A stretch of DNA of 6,201 nucleotides, from contig JAFGNI010000166.1 of assembly GCA_016927095.1 (NCBI GenBank), forward strand, positions 1 to 6,201, read 5' to 3'. Source of the stretch: Anaerolineae bacterium (GTDB taxonomy: Bacteria; Chloroflexota; Anaerolineae; B4-G1; SLSP01). The position numbers and the translations under genes were made by a program. The notes below the pieces were generated by a model, which had not been told where the DNA came from, ran no database searches, and saw only the letters and a program-made list of their open reading frames with translations. Within the stretch, counting starts at the first letter, position 1; each line of letters begins with the position of its first letter. Shown here piece by piece: positions 1-6,201 of the stretch.

Positions 1-629
1 CACACATCACGCATGAAGCCACGGTTCTGTTCCAGGGCGATAGCATCACCGATGCCGGACGCAGCCGGCAGGACGACAACGACCTCGGTCGGGGGTATCC
101 CGCTATGGTGGCAGCGTGGTTCTCCGCCCTGTATCCTGAGAAGCGCGTGCGCTTCATCAACCGTGGCATCAGCGGCAATCGGGCGAAGGACCTCCGTGAA
201 CGCTGGCAGCGCGACTGTCTCGATCTGCACCCTACCCTCGTCTCGATCCTCATCGGCATCAACGACACGTGGCGCAGATATGACAGCGGCGATCCGACGC
301 CTGTGGAGCACTACGAGGCTGCCTACCGAGCTGTCCTCGAGGTTACACGCGACACGTTGCAGGCGCAGATTATGATCCTCGAGCCCTTCTCGCTCCCGAT
401 TCCTGAAGACCGTGCCGCCTGGCGCGCCGACCTCGATCCGAAGATTGCGGTGACGCGAATGCTCGCCCGAGAGTTCGGCGCCACACTCGTCCCGCTTGAC
501 GGGCTCTTTGCCGCAGCCGCGGCCCAACGCGAGATGGGCTTCTGGCTTCCGGATGGTGTCCATCCCTCGGCCGCCGGTCACGCTCTCATCGCGCAGGCTT
601 GGCTCCGCGCCGCTGGTGCTGGCGCTTGA
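1..629 (+). CDS. SGNH/GDSL-family esterase/hydrolase, 5'-partial
   Basis: This is a serine esterase of the SGNH hydrolase superfamily (lysophospholipase L1 / carbohydrate-esterase-like). The reading frame is already open at position 3, well before the first in-frame ATG at 105, and that upstream stretch encodes the essential block I motif GDSIT (nucleophile Ser codon 42-44). Starting at 105 would remove the catalytic serine, so the true start lies just left of the window, probably 10-20 codons away. The other blocks are present: RGISGNR (block II Gly codon 174-176), GIND (block III Asn codon 261-263) and DGVHPSAAGH (catalytic Asp 552-554 and His 561-563). The gene ends at TGA 627-629. About 209 residues are visible, the normal size for a single-domain SGNH enzyme. 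A signal peptide cannot be judged because the N-terminus is missing. Family members often deacetylate or deacylate sugars, which would fit the glycosidase and transporter downstream; the actual substrate is unknown. Confidence 0.93.
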   Translation, partial: HITHEATVLFQGDSITDAGRSRQDDNDLGRGYPAMVAAWFSALYPEKRVRFINRGISGNRAKDLRERWQRDCLDLHPTLVSILIGINDTWRRYDSGDPTPVEHYEAAYRAVLEVTRDTLQAQIMILEPFSLPIPEDRAAWRADLDPKIAVTRMLAREFGATLVPLDGLFAAAAAQREMGFWLPDGVHPSAAGHALIAQAWLRAAGAGA

Positions 630-647
630 GCTGCGGCGATCCGCCAT

Positions 648-686
648 GGGTGATCAGGCACTCGGTGCAAAGTCCCGATTGATCCC
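648..686 (+). other. Possible imperfect stem-loop in the esterase/URO-D-like gap
   Basis: An outer arm GGGTGATCA (648-656) can pair with TGATCCC (680-686) if one T is bulged. Inside it is a perfect small hairpin, GCAC-TCG-GTGC (658-668). No T-tract follows, so it does not look like an intrinsic terminator. It could be an mRNA processing or leader structure, an operator-like dyad, or chance. No promoter boxes could be recognised with confidence in the 103-nt gap. Confidence 0.25.
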
Positions 687-720
687 TGGTCGCGATCTTC
701 CAGTCCCTTCCGTAGCCTAG

Positions 721-727
721 AGGAGGT
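721..727 (+). promoter_or_regulatory. Strong Shine-Dalgarno site for the URO-D-like gene
   Basis: AGGAGGT is a full-length anti-SD match, with a 6-nt spacer from AGGAGG to the ATG at 733. A second ATG follows directly at 736 with a 9-nt spacer, so either codon could start the protein; the difference is one residue. The site supports independent, strong translation initiation after the 103-nt gap. Confidence 0.85.
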
Positions 728-732
728 CCGCT

Positions 733-2007
733 ATGATGACATCCAGAGAACGTGTAGCGATCACGCTGGCCCACGAGGAACCAGACCGCGTCCCTGTTGA
801 CCTCGGCGGTAGCGCTGTCACCGGAATGCACGTCAGCGTCGTCTATGGGTTGCGCCAGGCGCTGACTCTCGATCCCCCGGGCACGCCCGTAAAGGTCGTT
901 GAACCCTACCAGATGTTGGGCGAGGTCGCGCCCGATCTGATGGATGCGCTGAACATCGATGTCGTGGGGCTAAGCTCGCCCAGAACGATGTTCGGATTCG
1001 AGAACACCGGCTGGAAGGAATGGACCACGTTTGACGGCACCCCGGTCCTCGTCCCCGCGGGGTTCAACACAGTTCCTGAACCCAGCGGTGATCTCCTGAT
1101 GTATCCAGAGGGTGACCAGACCGTGTCGCCGAGCGGCAGGATGCCTGCGGGCGGTTGGTACTTCGACGCGATCATCCGCCAACCCCCGATCGACGATGAG
1201 GCACTTCAGGTCGAGGACAACCTGGAGGAGTTCGGCCCGATCTCCGACGCCGACCTGGCCTATTACGCTCACGAGTCCGAGCGCCTCTACACACAGACCG
1301 ACAAGGCCATCCTTGCTAACTTCGGCGGCACCGGGCTTGGTGACATCGCGCTCGTCCCCGCTCCGTGGCTTAAGCACCCCAAGGGCATCCGCGATGTTGA
1401 GGAGTGGTACATCAGCACCGTGGCCCGCAGAGACTACGTTGACGCGGTCTTCGCGCGCCAGACCGAGATCGCACTTGAGAATCTGGCCTGTATCCACGGC
1501 GTCGTGGGCGATCGTATCACCGCTCTCCTCGTCACCGGCACCGACTTCGGCCAACAGCAAGGGCCGTTCATCTCGCCGCGAGCCTACCGCGCCCTCTATC
1601 AACCCTACCACGCCCGGATGAACGACTGGATCCACACTCACACCGGCTGGAAAACCTTCATCCACTCCTGTGGATCGGTGGTCAAGCTGATCCCGGACTT
1701 TATCGAGGCCGGATTCGACATTCTCAACCCCGTCCAGTGCTCTGCCGCCGATATGGATCCTTCGATGCTCAAGGCGACCTTCGGTGACCGCATCACCTTC
1801 TGGGGCGGTGGCGTCGACACACAGAAGACCCTACCCTTCGGCACACCCAATCAGGTACGGGCAGAGGTTCGCGAGCGCCTCCGCATCTTCAGCCCCGGCG
1901 GCGGCTTCGTCTTCAACACGATTCACAACGTCCAGCCGCTGTCCCCGGTCGCCAATGTCCTGGCCATCTACGAGACCGTATGCGAGGCAGCCCAGCCCAG
2001 CGCGTGA
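733..2007 (+). CDS. Uroporphyrinogen decarboxylase (URO-D)-superfamily protein, MtaA/CmuA-like methyltransferase branch
   Basis: The 424-residue protein has the hallmarks of the URO-D fold family, which includes heme-pathway HemE and zinc-dependent corrinoid/thiol methyltransferases. The N-terminal motif RERV...HEEPDRVPVDLGG (residues about 5-25) is typical of the non-HemE branch. Other family signatures are TGTDFGQQQGP (268-278), IHSCGSV (310-316), FGDRITFWGGGVDTQ (about 350-364) and LPFGTP (367-372). His311 and Cys313 match the H-x-C zinc-ligand pair of MtaA-type enzymes. The third ligand cysteine expected near the C-terminus is not seen: the corresponding segment, GGGFVFNTIHN (389-399), has none, although Cys336 and His398 are nearby. 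The protein is longer than HemE (about 340-360 residues) and is not beside heme genes, so a heme role is unlikely. It could transfer a methyl group from a methoxylated sugar or related compound, but no corrinoid protein is visible in the window and the substrate is unknown. The start has an excellent RBS. Confidence 0.9.
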   Translation: MMTSRERVAITLAHEEPDRVPVDLGGSAVTGMHVSVVYGLRQALTLDPPGTPVKVVEPYQMLGEVAPDLMDALNIDVVGLSSPRTMFGFENTGWKEWTTFDGTPVLVPAGFNTVPEPSGDLLMYPEGDQTVSPSGRMPAGGWYFDAIIRQPPIDDEALQVEDNLEEFGPISDADLAYYAHESERLYTQTDKAILANFGGTGLGDIALVPAPWLKHPKGIRDVEEWYISTVARRDYVDAVFARQTEIALENLACIHGVVGDRITALLVTGTDFGQQQGPFISPRAYRALYQPYHARMNDWIHTHTGWKTFIHSCGSVVKLIPDFIEAGFDILNPVQCSAADMDPSMLKATFGDRITFWGGGVDTQKTLPFGTPNQVRAEVRERLRIFSPGGGFVFNTIHNVQPLSPVANVLAIYETVCEAAQPSA

Positions 2008-2049
2008 GGGCAACTGCGATCAGGACCAACCAGATGGAACAACCCCAAC

Positions 2050-2055
2050 AGGAGG
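2050..2055 (+). promoter_or_regulatory. Shine-Dalgarno site that sets the oxidoreductase start
   Basis: AGGAGG lies 5 nt before the ATG at 2061, in a context (AGGAGGACGCTATG) close to that of the upstream gene (AGGAGGTCCGCTATG). In-frame ATGs at 1980 and 2034 have no comparable site, and the one at 1980 lies inside the URO-D-like gene, so 2061 is preferred. Confidence 0.85.
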
Positions 2056-2060
2056 ACGCT

Positions 2061-3380
2061 ATGTCACCACCGACACTCGCTTTCAAGCGCGAGATACCGG
2101 TCCGTCACGTCGTCGACGTCTTCGTCGCGGGAGGCGGCCCTTCGGGCATAGCGGCATCACTTGCCGCCGCGCGTCAGGGCGCCAGTGTCTTCATCGCTGA
2201 GGGGCAGGCGTGCTTCGGTGGTATGGGGACCGCTGGGCTCGTGCCGGCCTTCATGTGTTTCACCGATGGCGTCAACTTCCTCGCCGACGGGATCGGTCGC
2301 GAGGTCTATGAGCGTACCAAGCGCTATGCCGACACGCCCAGGGATGATCCAGCCAACAGCGTCTCCATCAACGTCGAGGCGCTCAAGCGTGTCTATGATG
2401 ATTTGGTCCGGGAAGTACGCAACATCAGCTTCACCTTCCTCACCCAGATCATCGGCGTGGAGACCGAGGGAGGCCACGTTACCCACGCGATCTGTGCCGC
2501 CAAGAGCGGCCTGTATGCCGTCAAGGCCACTGTCTTCATCGACGGTACTGGTGACGGCGACCTGGCGACATGGGCAGGTGCGCCCTACGAAAAGGGGGAC
2601 GCGCAGGGCCACATGATGCCCGGCACCTTGTGCAGCCTGTGGGCCGGTGTCGATTGGGACCGTGCGAGCGCCCCTCAGAGTTCGGGCCTGGAGCGGGCCT
2701 TTGCCGATGGCATCTTCACCATTCAGGATCGACACCTGCCGGGTATGTGGCCGGTGGGGCGTCATATGGGTGGGGGCAATGTCGGTCACACCTTTGGCGT
2801 CGATGGCACCGACGAGCGCTCGCTCACGCAGGCGCTGCTCTGGGGGCGTGCCAGCATGGCCGAATACGAGACTTACTACAAGACCTACCTCGAAGGCTTC
2901 GAGGAGATGACCCTGGCGGCGACCGGGGCACTGCTCGGCCTTCGCGAGACACGTCGGATCCTGGGGGACTACGTCCTTAACCTGGAGGATTTCAAGACCC
3001 GCGCCGTCTTCGAGGACGAGATCGGCCGCTACAACTATCCGGTCGACATCCACGCCTCCACACCGAGCAACGAGGACTTCGCCAAATTCGAAGAGGAGTT
3101 CCGGTCTCTGCGCTACGGGCGCGGGGAGAGCTACGGCATCCCATACCGCATCCTCACCCCACAAAACCTCGACAACGTCCTCGTTGCTGGGCGCTGCGTG
3201 AGCACCGACCGCTTCCTGCAGGGGTCCCTCCGAGTGATGCCTGGCTGCTATATCACAGGTCAGGCCGCGGGCATTGCTGCGAGCCTCGCCGTGGCGTCCA
3301 AAAGCTCGGTCCGGGCCGTTGACGTGCGTGCCCTACAGGCCGGCCTGAAAGCGATGGGAGCCTACCTGCCCAATGCCTGA
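2061..3380 (+). CDS. FAD-dependent oxidoreductase (FAD_oxidored type)
   Basis: This 439-residue flavoprotein has an N-terminal Rossmann FAD-binding motif, VFVAGGGPSGIAAS (residues 20-33), with the glycines of GxGxxG at 24, 26 and 29. The acidic residue that ends strand 2 is Glu47. ACFGGMGTAGLV (50-61) follows, a pattern seen in FAD_oxidored proteins. DGTGDGDLA (161-169) is the second conserved flavin-contact segment. The C-terminal closing motif is NVLVAGRC...GCYITGQAAG (372-404). No signal peptide or membrane segment is evident, so it is probably cytoplasmic. The frame is open from 1980, but the only good RBS precedes 2061. It lies 53 nt after the URO-D-like gene and overlaps the transporter by 8 nt, indicating co-expression. 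Members of this family are common in sugar- and polyol-utilisation clusters, and many have no assigned substrate. Here it might oxidise a sugar or a product of the neighbouring enzymes; that is inference. Confidence 0.9.
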   Translation: MSPPTLAFKREIPVRHVVDVFVAGGGPSGIAASLAAARQGASVFIAEGQACFGGMGTAGLVPAFMCFTDGVNFLADGIGREVYERTKRYADTPRDDPANSVSINVEALKRVYDDLVREVRNISFTFLTQIIGVETEGGHVTHAICAAKSGLYAVKATVFIDGTGDGDLATWAGAPYEKGDAQGHMMPGTLCSLWAGVDWDRASAPQSSGLERAFADGIFTIQDRHLPGMWPVGRHMGGGNVGHTFGVDGTDERSLTQALLWGRASMAEYETYYKTYLEGFEEMTLAATGALLGLRETRRILGDYVLNLEDFKTRAVFEDEIGRYNYPVDIHASTPSNEDFAKFEEEFRSLRYGRGESYGIPYRILTPQNLDNVLVAGRCVSTDRFLQGSLRVMPGCYITGQAAGIAASLAVASKSSVRAVDVRALQAGLKAMGAYLPNA

Positions 3381-4710
3381 GCCGCCTGAACAGGCCGCCG
3401 AGATCGACCAGGAGGGCACGGGAACCCTTGGAAGGCCTGAGGGCTATCGCCGGAACTTCTGGTGCTTGGCCCTGGACTTTGGTTTCTTCGGCATCGGTAT
3501 GGCCTTCTTCGGGCCGAGTACCGTCATCCCTGGCTTCCTGACCACACTGGGCGCGTCAGCCACCGTGATCGGGCTCCTCGCCACGTTGCAGCGCGCCGGA
3601 TGGCTGCTACCACAACTCCTTGCCGCGCGCTACCTGGCAGACAAACCGTACAAGAAACCATACATCATCGTCCCCGCAGCTATCAGCCGTAGCGTAATCT
3701 TGATGTTGTCAGTGCTCGTGTTGATCACCAGAGCGCAGCCTCCGGGTCTGACCATCGCCGCGACCACCTTCGCCCTGGCGATCTTCTGGATCTCGGACGG
3801 TCTCGGCAGTATGGCGTGGTTCGACTTCCTCAGTAAGTCCGTTCCACCCAACCGTCGCGGGCGGCTGACCAGCATCGGGCAGGTGCTCTCCGGGGTGCTC
3901 AGCTTCGCCGCCGGTTTTGCCGTCGAATGGATCCTTAGTGCGAACGGGCCGGCCTATCCGACCAACTATGCCAGCCTGTTCCTCTTCGGGTTCGGGATGC
4001 TGACGCTATCCCTGACCATGATCACTCTCGGCGTCGAGACCAGGAGCCGGACTGCCGCGAGAGTGCCGAGTTGGAGGGAGTACCTTCCACAGCTCGGGCG
4101 CATTCTGAAGCGCGACCACGCCTTTCGCCGCTACCTCCTGACGCGTCAGGTCTTCGGCCTGGCTGGCTTGGCCGGCCCGTTCTACATTACCTACGCCCTG
4201 GATCAGCTCCAACTCCCGGATCAGGTCGCCGGGCGTTTCACATCGGTGGGGGTCATCGGGGGCATCATCGCCGCAGCACTCTTCGGATGGCTCAATGAAC
4301 GGTACGGCACCCGCATCGCTTCTCAGGCGAGCATCCCCATTACGGCAGCCATACCTATCTTGGCGCTGATGATCCCCCGCTGGATCACCGACCCTCTCTG
4401 GCTCGCTTGGGGCTACAGCTTGGTGTTCCTGATGAATCAGGCGTCGATGAGCTGCTACCTGCCCGCCTGGACGGCCTACGTCCTCGAATGGGCTTCTGAG
4501 ACAGAACGCCCCCTCTACGTCGGATTGACCAACACGCTCAACGGCTTCACCGCCCTCTTCGCCACCCTGGGCGGGCTCATCCTCCAGTGGACCGACAACA
4601 ACTACCAGGTCTTGTTCATCATCACCGCGATCGGTACACTCATCGCCCTTCCGCTGTCCTTCAGCCTCCCGGAGCCACGGAAGCCCGGGCGTGCAAGTGT
4701 TCTGACCTGA
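3373..4710 (+). CDS. Major facilitator superfamily (MFS) transporter
   Basis: The 445-residue protein begins with a polar, presumably cytoplasmic tail of about 28 residues. About twelve hydrophobic segments follow, at roughly 33-55, 62-83, 97-118, 126-150, 165-187, 200-220, 255-275, 288-307, 317-335, 342-362, 383-404 and 411-430, with a charged central loop (222-252). Size and 6+6 layout match the MFS. Degenerate motif A sequences occur in both halves: RYLADKPYKKP (86-96) after helix 2 and GWLNERYGTR (305-314) after helix 8. The start ATG overlaps the oxidoreductase stop by 8 nt and has only a weak GGGAG at 3356-3360, 12 nt upstream, so translational coupling is likely. An AGGAGG at 3410-3415 has no in-frame start behind it. 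The substrate cannot be read from sequence. Its place beside a cytoplasmic-looking glycosidase suggests uptake of a small glycoside or uronate; export is not excluded. Confidence 0.92.
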   Translation: MPEPPEQAAEIDQEGTGTLGRPEGYRRNFWCLALDFGFFGIGMAFFGPSTVIPGFLTTLGASATVIGLLATLQRAGWLLPQLLAARYLADKPYKKPYIIVPAAISRSVILMLSVLVLITRAQPPGLTIAATTFALAIFWISDGLGSMAWFDFLSKSVPPNRRGRLTSIGQVLSGVLSFAAGFAVEWILSANGPAYPTNYASLFLFGFGMLTLSLTMITLGVETRSRTAARVPSWREYLPQLGRILKRDHAFRRYLLTRQVFGLAGLAGPFYITYALDQLQLPDQVAGRFTSVGVIGGIIAAALFGWLNERYGTRIASQASIPITAAIPILALMIPRWITDPLWLAWGYSLVFLMNQASMSCYLPAWTAYVLEWASETERPLYVGLTNTLNGFTALFATLGGLILQWTDNNYQVLFIITAIGTLIALPLSFSLPEPRKPGRASVLT

Positions 4711-4785
4711 CCTGCTGCGACTCAGTGTCACTCGCCTCTCGATTCCAGATTCGAGATCCTGTTCCATGCGACGGACCCATATCCC

Positions 4786-4792
4786 GGAAGGA
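4786..4792 (+). promoter_or_regulatory. Probable ribosome binding site for the GH39 gene
   Basis: GGAAGGA is a moderate SD match, 10 nt before ATG 4803. It favours this start over an in-frame GTG at 4725, which would add 26 residues that resemble neither a signal peptide nor the family. ATGs at 4792 and 4798 are out of frame. Confidence 0.55.
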
Positions 4793-4802
4793 TGGCAATG
4801 CT

Positions 4803-6201
4803 ATGCACCTGACCATTGACTGCGCGCGGAGTCTCGGTCCCCTACGCCACTTCTGGCAGAGCACGGGGTTTACCCCCGCCAGTCTCCTGCTTGATGCCGA
4901 CATGCGCCAGGCCATTGCGATCATCGGGGCCGTCCCCCATGGTGGCATCACCTGGGTTCGCATTCACTATCTGTTGGAGCTCGTCACCGCCATCGACCTG
5001 GGAACGTCCCACACATCTTACAACTGGTCGCGCCTCGACGTGGCGCTCGACGTGCTCGCCCGCAGCGGTCTCAAGCCCATCTTCGAACTGATGGGCAACG
5101 TCGCCGGCTACTTCACGGACTACACCGTTACGGCGCAGGCGCTGGCCTGGCGAGACCTTGTGCATGCATTGGCGGAACACCTCATCGACCGGTACGGAGA
5201 GGCGCAGATCCGCAGTTGGCTGTTCGAGACGTGGAACGAGCCCGATGTGCGCTTCTGGACCCAGGGCGATGAGGCATTCTGTATCTATTACGATGCGTGT
5301 GCTGCCGGACTCCAGGCAGCCGATCCGGCCCTGCGCCTGGGTGGGCCCGGTACCTGTCGAAACCTCTCCCCCACCCTTAAGACATTTCTCGCCCACTGCG
5401 ATACCGGCATCAACGCCCTAACTGGAGGGCCCGCGACGCGCCCCGCCTTCATCTCGGTGCACGAGAAGGGCGTCCGGTCCCACCTGGAGGACCTGACACC
5501 CGACTCCATGGGTATCACCGAACGGGAAGCTCGCATCGTCGACTACATTCGCGAACACCACCCCGCTCTTGCAGGCCTGCCCTTTATGAACAACGAGTGC
5601 GATCCGCAGGTCGGCTGGGGCACGATCCACACGTGGCGCGCGCGGCCCTACTACGCCGCACTTGTGGTCAAGATCATCAACCAACACCTTCTGACCCTCG
5701 TGGACGGAAAGGGCGTGGATTACAGCTTGCTCAGCAACGACAACGGGTTTCTGGGCACTTGGGGGCACCGTACGTTACTGACGCGTTTCTCCGAAACCGA
5801 TCACATCGACCACGGTCAGGCAGACGGGCAACGCGACGGTCCACGCCTCGAGGAGGATCTGCTGCGCCGGAGCTTCGAGCTCATCAAGAAGCCGGTGCTC
5901 AACGTGATGACGCTCCTCTCGCTTCTCGGTGACGAACGCTGCGCTGTGACGGGCACGGGTGGTGCGGCGGCTCCCTGCGGCGCCATCGCCACCCATCGTG
6001 GCGAGGAGCAGGTGGCAGCGCTGCTCTACAACAGCGTCGACGCGATCAACGCCGGAGGCAACAGCCCGGTCACCCTCACGCTGATGAATCTGCCTTTTCG
6101 TCGGGCGATGCTGTGCACCTTCCAGATCCCCGCACCCTCGGACGCGGCGGGTATGGACACGGACCCATTCGCCGTGTGGGACCGGATGGGGGCACCGGAT
6201 C
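4803..6201 (+). CDS. Glycoside hydrolase family 39, alpha-L-iduronidase-like, 3'-partial
   Basis: At least 466 residues are encoded and no stop is reached. The protein is strikingly like animal alpha-L-iduronidase (IDUA, about 653 residues with signal peptide), which removes terminal L-iduronate from dermatan and heparan sulfate. Matching blocks include RHFWQSTGF (15-23), GAVPHGGI, WVRIHYLLELV (51-61), FELMG, FETWNEPD, YYDACAAGL...LRLGGPG (162-183), DPQVGW, SLLSNDNGFL and KKPVL (362-366). The acid/base is Glu146 (human Glu182) and the nucleophile Glu265 (human Glu299). Substrate-contact residues Arg53, His55, His220, Lys222, Asp313 and Arg323 correspond to human Arg89, His91, His262, Lys264, Asp349 and Arg363. 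The numbering offset to human is 36 at both Arg53 and Glu146, so that stretch is essentially gap-free. The ATG aligns with the start of mature IDUA and no signal peptide is present, so cytoplasmic location is inferred. The missing part would be the C-terminal beta-sandwich and Ig-like region. A beta-xylosidase (the other GH39 activity) is less likely given the conserved uronate-site residues. Confidence 0.92.
   Translation, partial: MHLTIDCARSLGPLRHFWQSTGFTPASLLLDADMRQAIAIIGAVPHGGITWVRIHYLLELVTAIDLGTSHTSYNWSRLDVALDVLARSGLKPIFELMGNVAGYFTDYTVTAQALAWRDLVHALAEHLIDRYGEAQIRSWLFETWNEPDVRFWTQGDEAFCIYYDACAAGLQAADPALRLGGPGTCRNLSPTLKTFLAHCDTGINALTGGPATRPAFISVHEKGVRSHLEDLTPDSMGITEREARIVDYIREHHPALAGLPFMNNECDPQVGWGTIHTWRARPYYAALVVKIINQHLLTLVDGKGVDYSLLSNDNGFLGTWGHRTLLTRFSETDHIDHGQADGQRDGPRLEEDLLRRSFELIKKPVLNVMTLLSLLGDERCAVTGTGGAAAPCGAIATHRGEEQVAALLYNSVDAINAGGNSPVTLTLMNLPFRRAMLCTFQIPAPSDAAGMDTDPFAVWDRMGAPD

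Noticed and set aside
13..375. Plus-strand frame of 120 codons over the start of the window
   Set aside because: It overlaps the SGNH esterase in another frame, and only the frame beginning at position 3 shows the conserved GDSIT, GIND and DGVHP blocks.
655..690. Resemblance of GGTGCAAAGTCCCG to part of a cobalamin riboswitch
   Set aside because: Tempting because MtaA-like enzymes use corrinoids, but the GCCACTG core box and the required length (about 200 nt) are absent from the 103-nt gap.
1980..2060. Upstream in-frame starts for the oxidoreductase (ATG 1980 and ATG 2034)
   Set aside because: They add a non-homologous polar extension, the first overlaps the URO-D-like gene, and neither has an SD site, whereas ATG 2061 has AGGAGG at 5-nt spacing.
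2157..3164. Long minus-strand open frame (335 codons)
   Set aside because: It is fully antisense to the FAD oxidoreductase, has no recognisable domain or RBS, and such antisense frames are common in GC-rich coding DNA.
4006..4767. Minus-strand open frame (253 codons)
   Set aside because: It lies opposite the well-supported MFS gene and its composition (charged, Gly/Glu/Arg-rich, no motifs) is that of a codon-position shadow.
4711..4802. Possible terminator between the MFS and GH39 genes
   Set aside because: Only a tiny AGTG-T-CACT dyad (around 4724-4732) is visible, with no GC-rich stem or T-tract, so read-through is more likely.

Overview
The window is a GC-rich (roughly 60%), densely packed bacterial segment with five genes, all on the + strand. 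The gaps are short (103, 53, -8 and 92 nt) and two starts have near-perfect AGGAGG Shine-Dalgarno sites, so a single operon or two overlapping transcription units is likely. The first gene lacks its 5' end and the last lacks its 3' end. The lineage cannot be fixed from sequence alone. The mix of MtaA/URO-D-like proteins, FAD_oxidored-type flavoproteins and glycan hydrolases suggests an uncultured or environmental glycan degrader of the Chloroflexota, Armatimonadota or Planctomycetota kind, but this is a weak inference.

Layout: an SGNH/GDSL esterase missing only a few N-terminal residues (1-629); a 103-nt gap with a possible imperfect stem-loop and a strong RBS; a uroporphyrinogen-decarboxylase-superfamily protein of the MtaA/CmuA-like branch (733-2007); an FAD-dependent oxidoreductase of the FAD_oxidored type (2061-3380); a 12-helix MFS transporter whose start overlaps the previous stop by 8 nt (3373-4710); and a family GH39 glycoside hydrolase that runs off the right edge (4803-6201).

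The GH39 gene is the most notable content. Compared from memory with animal lysosomal alpha-L-iduronidase (IDUA), it matches along nearly all of the visible length, including both catalytic glutamates and the known substrate-contacting residues, and for long stretches without gaps. It starts where mature IDUA starts and has no signal peptide, so it is predicted to be cytoplasmic. Together with the neighbouring MFS permease this suggests import of small uronic-acid-containing glycosides (iduronate-containing, as in dermatan/heparan-type or ulvan-type glycans) followed by intracellular hydrolysis. The esterase could remove acyl groups. The URO-D-like protein and the flavoenzyme could carry out demethylation and oxidation steps on the released sugar or aglycone. 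The iduronidase assignment is well supported by sequence motifs; the joint pathway is inference.
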